A DNA stretch of 64,000 bases from NCBI RefSeq assembly GCF_009883055.1, contig NZ_WWVR01000020.1, positions 1-64,000 on the forward strand. Direction: 5' to 3'. A program made the position numbers and the translations under genes. Within the stretch, counting starts at the first letter, position 1; every line of letters starts with the position of its first letter. Source of the stretch: Blautia sp. BIOML-A1. GTDB lineage: Bacteria; Bacillota; Clostridia; Lachnospirales; Lachnospiraceae. This document shows, piece by piece, positions 1 through 8,546 of this stretch. Below the pieces are notes generated by a model. It saw nothing but the letters and a program-made list of their open reading frames with translations. It had not been told where the DNA came from and did not search any database.

Positions 1-67
1 AAGTGTTCTTTTTTATTTTTTGCAATTCATCTCCCACCTGTAGAGGAAGGAGAATTCTTGCTATATA

Positions 68-262
68 TTATGTTAAAGCAAGCGTAACCGCTGCATTACG
101 CAATGACTGAAATGTATAACGATCACCGTCTATGTAATCTGAATCACTATTTTTATAGTAGTTACAGCACAAATACATTTCATCCGGCAATGATTGTGGT
201 GTAAGAATCCGATATTTTCTGTGCTTATATTGTATAGAGTATTCATAATATCTGGCCTTCAT
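68..262 (-). CDS. Small hypothetical protein (64 aa)
   Basis: Function not recognised. The start at 262 is chosen because a near-perfect Shine-Dalgarno (AAAGGAGGTGG) lies 6 bases upstream; the frame is open to 289 but the earlier ATG would put the ribosome site inside the gene. The product is rich in Tyr, Arg and Asn, with no membrane segment, no Cys pairs beyond CC in the middle, and no motif I know. It is the last gene of a leftward set behind the MobC-like and relaxase-like genes, so it may be an accessory gene of that mobilization module; this is inference from position only. Confidence 0.5.
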   Translation of the reverse strand: MKARYYEYSIQYKHRKYRILTPQSLPDEMYLCCNYYKNSDSDYIDGDRYTFQSLRNAAVTLALT

Positions 263-373
263 AAAGTTCCACCTCCTTTCCACTATCAACCAATATATTC
301 TTCATACACAGATATAATATGCAACCATATTTTCTTTTTCTTACACCTTATTAAAGCTTATCTATGTTTCCAG

Positions 374-940
374 TCAGATCTCATTAAACAAATCATTTTT
401 CTCCCTTCTGCCAGGAAATATAATATGAGTTGAAATAACAGATGATGGCATAAACTTTTTCAAATATTCTTTAATATCATTCGCAATCTTATACCATCCA
501 GCTTTTCCGCAATCATATCCTCGTCCATCATAAATGCTAAAGGGAATTAACATAAAATCTAGATGTAAATACACTTTATTTGTCCCTTCATATGTAGAAT
601 GATCGTGAACTGCAAAGAAACAAATACAGTCTTTAAATTCTGTTTCTGCAAGAAAATATCCAATTTCCAAAACTCTATTACAGCTGAGATATTCTACTTC
701 ATCAGGTGAAAAACATACAATGATATGTATTGCGTACCGACTGTTGACCGAATGATACTCTCTAAAACGCTGCACTTGCTTATTCACAAGATTTTTCGGT
801 GCTTCACTAAAATCAAAAAATACATTTGTCATTCCAATCATACGATTTCTACATCTATCTGGTCGCGCTACATAATAAAGCAAGTTATTATACGCAACAA
901 AATCATGTTTTACTTGATTTACAACTTGTAAGTTCGGCAT
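374..940 (-). CDS. Short relaxase-like protein (188 aa)
   Basis: Probable mobilization nuclease-like protein. The middle reads like the catalytic core of MobP/MobQ-type relaxases: a beta-strand IHIIVCFSPDE, a helix with EIGYFLAE, then FFAVHDHS and, after a short spacer, YLHLDFMLIP, which resemble the two histidine-bearing strands of the HUH metal site. The third canonical His is replaced (LHLDF rather than HxH), and the protein is only 188 residues, much shorter than the usual 300-500, with no C-terminal helicase, primase or coiled-coil extension. Its ATG is preceded by GAAGGG and lies inside the end of the upstream MobC-like gene (22-base overlap), so the two are translationally linked. It could be a minimal or degenerate relaxase; family membership is inferred from recalled motifs. 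Confidence 0.55.
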   Translation of the reverse strand: MPNLQVVNQVKHDFVAYNNLLYYVARPDRCRNRMIGMTNVFFDFSEAPKNLVNKQVQRFREYHSVNSRYAIHIIVCFSPDEVEYLSCNRVLEIGYFLAETEFKDCICFFAVHDHSTYEGTNKVYLHLDFMLIPFSIYDGRGYDCGKAGWYKIANDIKEYLKKFMPSSVISTHIIFPGRREKNDLFNEI

Positions 941-1254
941 AATTTTTTCCCTTCGTCTATTAACTGTTTTTGTGAATTTTCAATATCAATTCCTGACTCA
1001 ATTTTATTTATAGCAGTAGCCAATGGATTTAATAGAATAGCAAAATGCGCTCTTTCATTTTCAGCCATTTTTTCTATAAAACTGTTTTCACCGCAGCAAA
1101 GATACACCATTAAATCGCGAGGCTTCTTAAATCCCAGTTGCTTACTTACATTATTAATTTTTACAAATTCTGTATCACTTAGGGGAAATTTGCGACTCTT
1201 ACGTTTTTCATCTACAACAGATACCATATTTCTCATAATCTTTATATTATCCAT
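919..1254 (-). CDS. MobC-like relaxosome accessory protein
   Basis: A 111-residue basic protein with the pattern of MobC / ribbon-helix-helix accessory proteins: a basic N-terminus (DEKRKSRKFPLSDTEF) that would form the DNA-binding strand, followed by helices. In such systems the protein binds oriT and helps the relaxase load. Start at 1254 is supported by AAGGAGAG nine bases upstream. It overlaps the relaxase-like gene by 22 bases, the usual mobC-relaxase arrangement. Assignment depends on gene order as much as on sequence. Confidence 0.5.
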   Translation of the reverse strand: MDNIKIMRNMVSVVDEKRKSRKFPLSDTEFVKINNVSKQLGFKKPRDLMVYLCCGENSFIEKMAENERAHFAILLNPLATAINKIESGIDIENSQKQLIDEGKKLCRTYKL

Positions 1255-1571
1255 CGGTACTCTCCTTCTAATTTTTTTATTTATATGTTGGTATTTATTG
1301 TCATTTTTTAATTTTTAATACTATTCCTTATGTTGTATTACTCTTTATCATAATCTTAAGGTTATAAATATTATTTATTGCTACCATACCTTGTCTAAAT
1401 CTGTATATTTATTTCTATTATTATATACAAGAATACGTTAGTTGGGACCGTTTTGCATTTGCTCCTCATTCATTCTATCTTGAGCAGCTTATCATGCTAT
1501 TTGTACTTTTAATAAAAAATATTTCTTTAACATACCAGTAAAAAGAAACATATAAAGGAGAATACCGAAAA
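1255..1571. other. AT-rich divergent intergenic region
   Basis: This 317-base stretch separates the leftward mobilization genes from the rightward HTH gene and must hold promoters for both. It is very AT-rich with many A/T runs; I could not pick a convincing -35/-10 pair for either direction and saw no RNA gene. An oriT or nick site could lie here given the neighbouring mobC-like gene, but no clear inverted repeat was found. Confidence 0.4.
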
Positions 1572-1757
1572 ATGACACACGAAAATATAGCAGATGATCT
1601 TATTACCCTTGAAGAACTTTGTGAACACCTTATGATATCAGAATCAACCGCCTATCGCCTTATGAGGTCTGGCGAAATTGAAGCCTTTAAATTAGGATCA
1701 CATTGGAAAATCCCTGCTGACTCTGTAAGAGATTTCATTTCTAGGCATAAAAAATAA
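1572..1757 (+). CDS. Excisionase-family helix-turn-helix protein
   Basis: A 61-residue DNA-binding protein of the excisionase/MerR-like winged-HTH group (HTH_17 type): LITLEELCEHLMISESTAYRLMRSGEI followed by the wing with KLGSHWKIP and a final helix. Such proteins act as recombination directionality factors or small regulators in integrated elements. AAAGGAG lies just upstream of the ATG. No integrase gene is adjacent, which argues for a regulatory role or for a partner outside the window. Followed closely by a strong hairpin terminator. Confidence 0.8.
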   Translation: MTHENIADDLITLEELCEHLMISESTAYRLMRSGEIEAFKLGSHWKIPADSVRDFISRHKK

Positions 1758-1771
1758 TAATTTGTATATAA

Positions 1772-1816
1772 AAAACGCCAGAGATTCCTAAATATTTCAA
1801 AAATCGCTGGCGTTTT
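1772..1816. terminator. Bidirectional intrinsic terminator
   Basis: AAAACGCCAG (1772-1781) pairs perfectly with CTGGCGTTTT (1807-1816) across a 25-base loop; T-rich on both strands. It lies between the converging HTH gene and LRR-protein gene and can serve both. Confidence 0.8.
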
Positions 1817-1867
1817 ATTGATCAACTTATAAACAATTACTTCATTCAATCTTTCTACAATGCTTAT

Positions 1868-4714
1868 CTAATAACGACCACTTTTCGTATTAGACTTGCT
1901 ACTATATATATTTTTTCGATCAACAGTGCTATAAGCTTTTACCGCATATCTGTATGTAATACCTTTTTGGGCTTTTGAATCTATATAATACAGTCTTTTC
2001 GTTCTTGTTAACAGTTCCCACTTTCCATTTTCACATCTATAGACAACATAAGCAGAAGCTCCTGCAACCTTTTTCCACTGGATTTTTAATCCTGAAGAAA
2101 CACTTTTTACAGTTTCTAATTGTGGTGCTGCAAGCGTAACCTGAATTTTCTTTCCGCTAGAATCATAAAGTCCATATGTTTTTTCTGTAGAAGTATAAGA
2201 CCGAACTGTATAGGTATAAGTTCTTCCCAATACAATTGGAAAATCTTTTGAAGATGTCTGGGTATAAGACGTCATATTCCCTTTTAATACTGCAAGACGT
2301 TCCCATCTGTCTTTACTGTTTTTACGATAAACAATATAACCTGTCGCTCCAGTTGCTTTCTTCCAAGTTATCTTAACTTGATTATACGCTGGAGACGAAA
2401 TTGAAGTCAGCACTGGTTTCTCTGCAACTGTTTTTCCTTTCATTCCATTTTTATCATAGTTACCATAAATTATTGATTTTCCAGATTTTCTATACGCTCT
2501 TACTGTATACATATAAGTAACTCCCGTTTTTATTGGAAATTTTTTGGATGAAATATGTTTATATGAATTTTCGGATGTAGTAGCTATTTTCTCCCAATGA
2601 TTTCCGTTTTTCCGAAAAACACTGTAACCTGTTGCATCCGGAACGGCAGACCATGTCAAAGAAAGTTTGTTGTAACCGGCTGATTTTACTGTTCCCAGTT
2701 TGACTGTTCCCAAAGTTGTAGCAGGTTTTATTTTTAACGTAATCGTCTTCTCAGGCACATAATAACTCTCTCTGCCGTTTTCTTCGCACCAATTGCAAAG
2801 AAAAACTGGATTATACTTTATTCTAATTTTTACAGTACCAGCCTTTTTAAAAGATATTTTCTCAGTTGCTGTCAACATATGTGAAAAATTCCCATCACTA
2901 CATGCTACCAAGTCTGCACCTTGTATAATTTCAAATGTTGGCTGATATACCAGTGTATGATAAAATCTATTTCCAATTATGTACTTAGATATCAATTCAT
3001 TTTTTAATGCTGTATCCTGTAATGTAGAAGTTAGCGTAAACGAATCGCCAACAACTCCAGTACTTGGTGCATTAACTGTTATTGTAGGAGTTTTTATTTT
3101 TACTTTATAAACATCACCAACTATTTGGCTATCAACCCATCCCTGTGTAGTATCCTCTCCCAATTTTAACCGAAACGATACTGTTCCCGGATAAGTAGCA
3201 GTATCATAATATGCATGTACAAAAGCAGCCGACGTATCATATATAGTCGAATCCATATCGCCTGCATGTGGTCCTGTAAAATGATAATCATCGCCATATC
3301 CCCATTTTGAACTGTCCGTATTAAAATGTAATTTTTTTCCTATAGTGTCAGACGGCAAATTTATCACTTTGGCAATGCTAATTCCTCCACAACTTTCGCT
3401 TCTCAAAGTCCCAATCTGGTAACCCAGTCCAATTTCTTCTGGAATATACCATATTATATTACCCTTTTTTACTTCTGCTTTAGTTTCGACCACAGTTATT
3501 GATTCAGAATCACTCCGTCCCGTCAGATCAGTTGCCGTAATCGTAGCTTTTCCTGGCTTTTTAGAAATAATGTATCCTTGTTCATCAACTGACACTACTG
3601 ACGAATCACTACTACTAAATTTCACGAATAAAGGGCATTCAGCATCCAATTTTTCAGGATAAAACATATAATTTATCTTTCTTTTTTCACCAACTCTTAC
3701 ATAATCGGGAGTTCCTGCAATATTCATCAGATATGGGACAAAGACAGCGGTAGAATTTATTAAATAATTATCTGATTCTGTAAACATTTTTTGGCCTTGC
3801 AAATCATACCAGTCACCCATTATCTGATTCATATTCAATGGAGTATTGGAATAATTTTCTACTCTTGTAAAATATCTGTTACAATTTATGTAGCCTGATT
3901 CCGTAACATCAAAACTTGAACCACTATTAAATGCATTATCACCAATGTCAGTCACTGTAGATGGTAGTGTTAATTTGCCAGATAATCCTTTGTCATTTTC
4001 TTCTTCCTCTTCGTCATAATAATATCCTGTGCATCTGTAAAAAGCTTCTTCTCCAATTGTTTTCAAGCCTTCCGGCAGAATCAGGTTACCAGTAAAGCCA
4101 CTGCACCCTTTAAATGCATCTCGACCAATTTGTTTTAATGTAGATGGGAATTCTAAATTTCCTGTTAAATTATAGCAACCAGAAAATGCATATTCTCCTA
4201 TACGTTTCAATTTTTCAGGGAGCTTTAATTCTCCCTTAATATCTTTTCCTGCGAATGCTGAATCTCCAATCTCAGTAACAGGATAATCCTGAATTGTGTC
4301 TGGAATAATAAGTCCATTTTCAACATCGCCATCATATCCTGTTATTGTAACTTCATTTTCATCCGTAATATCATACAAAAATCCATTATACTCACTCTGT
4401 GTCACTCTCGTATTGTTTTCGGAAAATTCTTTCAATCCTTCTGTATTTTCCGAAGCTCCATCAGAAAACTCTGAGTCGTTTTGTAATACTTCCACTTCCT
4501 GATTTTCTATGCAATCTGGAATTGTTTCATTATCTGCATCAACCGTTTCTGTTTGATCTTCTATTTGTAAATTCTCATTCTCAATCACATCTGAATTTTC
4601 TGATTCTGACAATCCGTCTGTAATAGTCATTTCCTCAGCAAATATTGTTTGTACCTGTGCAGATGATAGAGAAAGAATTGACGACATCAGTATACAAATT
4701 ACTTTTCTTTTCAT
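1868..4714 (-). CDS. Secreted BspA-type LRR surface protein with Big2 and Fn3 domains
   Basis: A 948-residue exported protein, probably a host- or matrix-binding surface protein. Residues 1-27 are a signal peptide ending TIFAEE. Residues 30-100 are an acidic, low-complexity linker. Residues about 105-270 hold BspA-type (LRR_5) repeats of the form LPSTLKQIGRDAFKGC. A Big2-like Ig domain follows at about 335-410 (VRVGEKRKINY ... SSDSSVVSVD ... GKATITA). Residues 665-948 contain three Fn3-like repeats, each with WKKATGATGYIVYRK-like and TYTYTVRSY-like strands. There is no LPXTG or other wall-sorting tail, so attachment is unexplained. GGGAGG lies 11 bases before the ATG. It is transcribed alone between two terminators or promoters and is AT-rich like the rest of this flank. 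Confidence 0.85.
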   Translation of the reverse strand: MKRKVICILMSSILSLSSAQVQTIFAEEMTITDGLSESENSDVIENENLQIEDQTETVDADNETIPDCIENQEVEVLQNDSEFSDGASENTEGLKEFSENNTRVTQSEYNGFLYDITDENEVTITGYDGDVENGLIIPDTIQDYPVTEIGDSAFAGKDIKGELKLPEKLKRIGEYAFSGCYNLTGNLEFPSTLKQIGRDAFKGCSGFTGNLILPEGLKTIGEEAFYRCTGYYYDEEEEENDKGLSGKLTLPSTVTDIGDNAFNSGSSFDVTESGYINCNRYFTRVENYSNTPLNMNQIMGDWYDLQGQKMFTESDNYLINSTAVFVPYLMNIAGTPDYVRVGEKRKINYMFYPEKLDAECPLFVKFSSSDSSVVSVDEQGYIISKKPGKATITATDLTGRSDSESITVVETKAEVKKGNIIWYIPEEIGLGYQIGTLRSESCGGISIAKVINLPSDTIGKKLHFNTDSSKWGYGDDYHFTGPHAGDMDSTIYDTSAAFVHAYYDTATYPGTVSFRLKLGEDTTQGWVDSQIVGDVYKVKIKTPTITVNAPSTGVVGDSFTLTSTLQDTALKNELISKYIIGNRFYHTLVYQPTFEIIQGADLVACSDGNFSHMLTATEKISFKKAGTVKIRIKYNPVFLCNWCEENGRESYYVPEKTITLKIKPATTLGTVKLGTVKSAGYNKLSLTWSAVPDATGYSVFRKNGNHWEKIATTSENSYKHISSKKFPIKTGVTYMYTVRAYRKSGKSIIYGNYDKNGMKGKTVAEKPVLTSISSPAYNQVKITWKKATGATGYIVYRKNSKDRWERLAVLKGNMTSYTQTSSKDFPIVLGRTYTYTVRSYTSTEKTYGLYDSSGKKIQVTLAAPQLETVKSVSSGLKIQWKKVAGASAYVVYRCENGKWELLTRTKRLYYIDSKAQKGITYRYAVKAYSTVDRKNIYSSKSNTKSGRY

Positions 4715-4884
4715 TTCACTTTTAACCTCCCATGTATATATAACTAAAACTATATTTTATTATATCCCGTTCATTTATATAGGTAAACCCACTTTATGAT
4801 TTTTCTATTAGATATTGACGAATCAAAGTTGAATATCCTAATTCATTTTTACTCTATACTATTAGAGAAAGTGAGGTTGATTAT

Positions 4885-5226
4885 ATGGAGAATCCTATTT
4901 CTAATGAAAGCATTGGAAAACGTGTAGCCGCGCTACGAAAAAAACAACATTTGACACAGGCTCAACTAGCTGATCTAGTAGGAGCTACAGCAAAACATAT
5001 TTCAGAGATCGAACGTGGTATTACAGGAATTTCTATAGACATGCAGGTTCTTCTAAGTAACCATCTTTACTGCAGCTTAGATTATTTAATTAAAGGACAA
5101 GACTATGAAACTGTAGAAACATCTCTACCATCTTTTGTCATAGACATTTTACATTGCCACAACGAATCTGAAAAGACACTGTTTATTGATTATCTGAATT
5201 TTTATGATAAACTTCGTAAAAAATAA
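4885..5226 (+). CDS. XRE-family transcriptional regulator
   Basis: A 113-residue regulator. Residues 9-66 form a Cro/CI-type helix-turn-helix (IGKRVAALRKKQHLTQAQLADLVG then HISEIERGITGISID); the C-terminal 45 residues are a short tail of unknown role. This size and layout is typical of small regulators in integrated elements. It is divergent from the LRR-protein gene and ends just before a strong terminator and the tuf-tail repeat. Its regulon cannot be told from the sequence. Confidence 0.8.
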   Translation: MENPISNESIGKRVAALRKKQHLTQAQLADLVGATAKHISEIERGITGISIDMQVLLSNHLYCSLDYLIKGQDYETVETSLPSFVIDILHCHNESEKTLFIDYLNFYDKLRKK

Positions 5227-5315
5227 AGGTCAATTAATTTTATAATCTTCTCATTTCTGAAAAAAGCAAGGTCAAAATAGGGTCAACCATGAAATTTATT
5301 AAATTTATTTTTTTG

Positions 5316-5350
5316 AATGGCTTCTGAATTATTCAGAAGCCATTATTATT
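5316..5350 (+). terminator. Intrinsic terminator after the XRE gene
   Basis: A perfect 14-base stem, AATGGCTTCTGAAT (5316-5329) with its complement at 5331-5344, is followed by a T-rich run ending in TTTTTT. It closes the XRE transcript about 90 bases past its stop. Confidence 0.85.
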
Positions 5351-5355
5351 TTTTA

Positions 5356-5503
5356 TTCAACAGAAAAACCCCGGAAACCTTGCGGTTCCGGGGTATCTTA
5401 CGTTTGGACACAATGTACCTTGCGGTACTCAATATATATTAATCAGTGATTACTCGATGATTGTAGCAACACGTCCTGATCCTACAGTACGTCCACCTTC
5501 ACG
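5356..5503 (-). repeat. Left end repeat (attL): displaced tuf tail and terminator
   Basis: This 148-base block matches 19186-19333 at 146 positions (differences at 5382 and 5442). On the minus strand it contains the last 17 codons of tuf plus stop (5450-5503; [17 protein letters not shown]), then the tuf terminator hairpin (5366-5393, CCCCGG...CCGGGG with a T run). It has no start and cannot be expressed as EF-Tu. It is best read as the original chromosomal tuf 3' end, pushed 13.8 kb away by integration of the element. The last 61 bases next to the element are identical to the other copy, so crossover could have been anywhere there. Confidence 0.9.
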
Positions 5504-5657
5504 TTTGTGAGGTTCTTAAAATTCCATTATTTTCTGTGATTTCCGTGTCCATATTTTCTTGTGTTGTGGATTTTCCAAGCTATATTTCTATTCTCTGCAT
5601 TTTTTAGTATCAAAATGGTATCACAGCGACTTCATTTCTCACTATGATATCTCTTAT

Positions 5658-6926
5658 CTATTTGGTAAGTATCAATGCTCCTAAGAAAACAGCAATACTT
5701 AAAATAAAATCCTTTTTCACCAGAAAATTTTTATATTTCACTTCTAGCCAGAGATTCAGGACTGTCGCACATATAAGTATTGCACACCCTAACAGTATTT
5801 GCGCTATACTGCTGTTTACAACAAAAGCCATTATAATTCCTTCGCCACAAACAATTGTAATTGGTATCACCATAAACTGTTTCACAATTCGATTTTCCGA
5901 TATAGGAATAAATAGACCATCTGTGGCTTTTTCAAGAATACTATCCAACTGTTGAACCATACTCCGTAAAGTCAATCGAAAAACGGCAAATATACTGCCT
6001 AACAACAACATATAACGTATTTCTTCTTGCTGTAAAAATGGCAGCGTCCAATAAAAAGGCATTTTATAAATTCCTAGACATATCGTAAACAAAATCATTC
6101 CCATTATTATCCAATTTCTGCCTAATCTATAAATAGATATTTGAGCTTTCCATATCAATGGAAAGTAGTATAAAAAATTGGATACTTTATTTTTTCTCTG
6201 TAAATATCTCACCATTTTTTCTTTTGCATATTGATCTAACAATACAGTATTATTAAAATTTTGAGCAATACGTACTTTTTCCAAAAATTGCATCTCATCT
6301 TCATACTTTAAAGCATTTATTTCCAGAACACCAAAATCATAAACTAGCATATACATCCATATTCCTATATCTATAATGCACATAAAAAAATATTTAAGCG
6401 ATATTACCAAGATTATACTAAATAACAGCCATATTCCAATATCTCTTCTTTGATTTGCATGATATATTTTCCATTTCATTAAATTGGTTGTATTTAATAA
6501 CAAAAATATTATGAGTAATATAAATAGAAAATTTCTATTCAAATGAATGCCATTAATACAAGCTGAAAGAATGATTGAAAATATAATGTCCTTTAAGGTT
6601 AACCCTATATATTTTATTGATATCATTTGTCTTATCTTTTTCTCTTGAATAAAAAATAATGATACCGGTTTTATTATAATTGCCGGTTTAACATTAATAA
6701 AACAAACGCCAAACGAGTATAATATCAAAAATCCAAATACCAGATAACATATTCGAAGATTACATGCATTTATTTTCCGAATTATTGGAAAAAAATTAAT
6801 CACAATTTGATATCCAACAACAGCTGCCGCAACTACCAAAGACAATATAGGTATCAGCATATTTTCTATTAATCTTTTAGTTTCTCTAATCTTATTCACA
6901 CATAACAGTTTTCTGTACTCCTGCAT
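5658..6926 (-). CDS. ABC transporter membrane protein (422 aa)
   Basis: A polytopic membrane protein with about ten hydrophobic segments spread along its length (for example MLIPILSLVVAAAVVGY near the start and FILSIAVFLGALILT at the end). It has no motif beyond hydrophobicity and a soluble basic loop around residues 210-260. The start at 6926 is preferred (GAGGGAG upstream) over the longer frame opening at 6944. It overlaps the end of the ABC ATPase gene by 35 bases, so it is the permease half of that transporter. The substrate is unknown; the setting with a MerR regulator suggests export of a drug or peptide. Confidence 0.7.
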   Translation of the reverse strand: MQEYRKLLCVNKIRETKRLIENMLIPILSLVVAAAVVGYQIVINFFPIIRKINACNLRICYLVFGFLILYSFGVCFINVKPAIIIKPVSLFFIQEKKIRQMISIKYIGLTLKDIIFSIILSACINGIHLNRNFLFILLIIFLLLNTTNLMKWKIYHANQRRDIGIWLLFSIILVISLKYFFMCIIDIGIWMYMLVYDFGVLEINALKYEDEMQFLEKVRIAQNFNNTVLLDQYAKEKMVRYLQRKNKVSNFLYYFPLIWKAQISIYRLGRNWIIMGMILFTICLGIYKMPFYWTLPFLQQEEIRYMLLLGSIFAVFRLTLRSMVQQLDSILEKATDGLFIPISENRIVKQFMVIPITIVCGEGIIMAFVVNSSIAQILLGCAILICATVLNLWLEVKYKNFLVKKDFILSIAVFLGALILTK

Positions 6927-7647
6927 AATGCTCTCCCTCACCAATTAAGGACATATATATTTGTTCCAACGAAGTTTCCTTATTCATCTGCTGCTTTTGT
7001 AATATTTCTGCCTTTGTTCCTTGTTCAACTATTCTTCCATCATATAAAAAAATATATCTGTCACAAAAATCTTCAGCCAAACTTAGTAAATGTGTAGATA
7101 TGAGTATCGTTTTATCTTGTTTCTTCAAATTTTTTAAAGTATTTTTGAATTTATATGTTTGTGCTGGATCCAACCCATTAAACGGTTCATCTGCCAGCAG
7201 CACATCGTATTGCCGCAACAATGCAAGTGCAATCATAAGTTTCTGCAACGTTCCTTTTGAAAGTGCTAATGGAATTTTGTTAAGGTGCTGATTAAGATTA
7301 AATTCTCGAATTAATGAATCAACTGTCACTGAGTTCTCAGGGTACAGTGCTTTAATAAACTGAAGATGCTCCCAAACAGTCAACTCTTCATAGTACACTG
7401 GAATATCTGGAATGAACGTCACAGGATTATTCTCTCTTTTAATAGAAAATATATCATTATCACCAATAATAATTTTACCATTATTAGGTTTCATTTTTTT
7501 TATCATGAGTTTTAGCATTGTTGATTTTCCTGCGCCATTAGGACCAATTAAGCCTGTTATCTCTCCCTTATTCATTCCAAAATTAATATCATGTAATATT
7601 GGCTTCTTATCATAAGCAAAATTTACATTTTCTACATTTACATACAT
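6892..7647 (-). CDS. ABC transporter ATP-binding protein
   Basis: A 251-residue ABC ATPase of the drug/peptide-exporter (CcmA/ABC-2) type. Visible motifs are Walker A GPNGAGKST at about residues 35-43, a signature helix reading LSKGT instead of LSGGQ, Walker B VLLADEPFNGLD, and the switch histidine in ISTHLL. The start at 7647 is chosen because GGAGG lies 8 bases before it; the frame extends upstream to 7719 but that part would contain the promoter. It would power the membrane protein encoded just downstream. Transcription appears to be from the MerR-type promoter at 7673-7703. Confidence 0.85.
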   Translation of the reverse strand: MYVNVENVNFAYDKKPILHDINFGMNKGEITGLIGPNGAGKSTMLKLMIKKMKPNNGKIIIGDNDIFSIKRENNPVTFIPDIPVYYEELTVWEHLQFIKALYPENSVTVDSLIREFNLNQHLNKIPLALSKGTLQKLMIALALLRQYDVLLADEPFNGLDPAQTYKFKNTLKNLKKQDKTILISTHLLSLAEDFCDRYIFLYDGRIVEQGTKAEILQKQQMNKETSLEQIYMSLIGEGEHYAGVQKTVMCE

Positions 7648-7672
7648 ATCTCTCGCCTCCCTGTTTTTCTTA

Positions 7673-7703
7673 TATATACACCTTAGAGGAAGTTTAAGGT
7701 CAA
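7673..7703 (-). promoter_or_regulatory. MerR-type promoter with dyad operator
   Basis: On the minus strand a -35 TTGACC (7698-7703) and -10 TATATA (7673-7678) are separated by 19 bases. The spacer region carries the dyad ACCTTA-N9-TAAGGT (7680-7700). Overlong 19-base spacers with a dyad between the boxes are the hallmark of promoters activated by MerR-family proteins, and the merR-like gene is immediately upstream. It drives the ABC ATPase and permease genes. Confidence 0.85.
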
Positions 7704-7704
7704 G

Positions 7705-7739
7705 AAAAAAAGAGAACATTTTCTATTTGTCCTCTTTTT
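7705..7739 (-). terminator. Terminator after the merR-like gene
   Basis: AAAAAGAGGACA pairs with TGTTCTCTTTTT (one bulge) on the minus strand and is followed by more T residues. It separates the regulator transcript from the ABC promoter just downstream. Confidence 0.65.
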
Positions 7740-7760
7740 CTCAAAAATATCTTCGCATTC

Positions 7761-8372
7761 TTATTTTGTTTCATTACACACTATAATCCGTAATATTGAA
7801 ACAACCAAAATCAAACCCAAAACAAAAGTTATTACTTTAAACGGAGCACTCATATATGTATTACATAATTCCAAATATAATTGCACGCACATAATGACAG
7901 CAATTACTCCCCCTACAATACAAACAATTAATTTAGAAATATCGAAAATTTTTTGTATCCTGTCCTGCCGTTTTATTCTCTCCAATTGGTAAATATATTC
8001 CTCTTTTCCTGATATCATTTTATCTAACATCTCTTCTGATAAATCAGTCACACTCATATCCATTTTTATCAACTCTTCGCATAAAAAATAATTCTGCCTA
8101 AGTCTATTTTCTTCTTCTTTAATTTTAAGCAAATGTGTATTTAAAACACTAGTTAATGCTTCCTTTTCATATAAAATTTTTCTAATATCTGAAACCGGAA
8201 TATCTAACATCCTTAACATTTTTATACGATTTAACCAAAGAATATCTTCCTCTGTATATTCACGATATCCATTTACAGGATTTCTTTTCGGAATTAATAA
8301 ATTTTCTTTCTCATAAAATCTGATATTATAACTTGTAATTCCAGTTCGTTTTTCAACATCTTTTATCTTCAT
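7761..8372 (-). CDS. Membrane-anchored MerR-family regulator
   Basis: A 203-residue MerR-type activator. Residues 1-70 are the winged helix-turn-helix (MKIKDVEKRTGITSYNIRFYE, then NGYREYTEED), and 75-140 are a dimerization coiled coil. Unusually the effector domain is replaced by two predicted membrane spans at about 143-170 and 177-197. It likely binds the 19-base-spacer promoter at 7673-7703 and controls the adjacent exporter in response to a membrane or envelope signal; that role is inferred from the operator and gene order. AGAGG precedes the ATG. Confidence 0.85.
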   Translation of the reverse strand: MKIKDVEKRTGITSYNIRFYEKENLLIPKRNPVNGYREYTEEDILWLNRIKMLRMLDIPVSDIRKILYEKEALTSVLNTHLLKIKEEENRLRQNYFLCEELIKMDMSVTDLSEEMLDKMISGKEEYIYQLERIKRQDRIQKIFDISKLIVCIVGGVIAVIMCVQLYLELCNTYMSAPFKVITFVLGLILVVSILRIIVCNETK

Positions 8373-8403
8373 TACAGCCTCTTTTATGTTTCGTATTTTT
8401 TTA

Positions 8404-8432
8404 TTGCATACAATGTCCCTGACTGCTATAAT
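8404..8432 (+). promoter_or_regulatory. Promoter of the toxin-like small gene
   Basis: TTGCAT (8404-8409), a 17-base spacer, and a consensus TATAAT (8427-8432). Predicted start near 8439 gives a leader of about 105 bases with several hairpins, including CAGAGGG/CCCTCTG at about 8478-8498. Confidence 0.75.
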
Positions 8433-8546
8433 TTACATCATGGGTGCTATCATAACGGTAGGCGGTTAGTCCTTCAGCAGAGGGACTGTGACCCTCTGAT
8501 TACATAGAAACTCGAAAGAGAATCCACTGGAAAGGAGGGCTAAGCC

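Noticed and set aside
2..200. A third tuf-tail repeat at the left edge
   Set aside because: No match to the 148-base repeat was found in positions 1-300.
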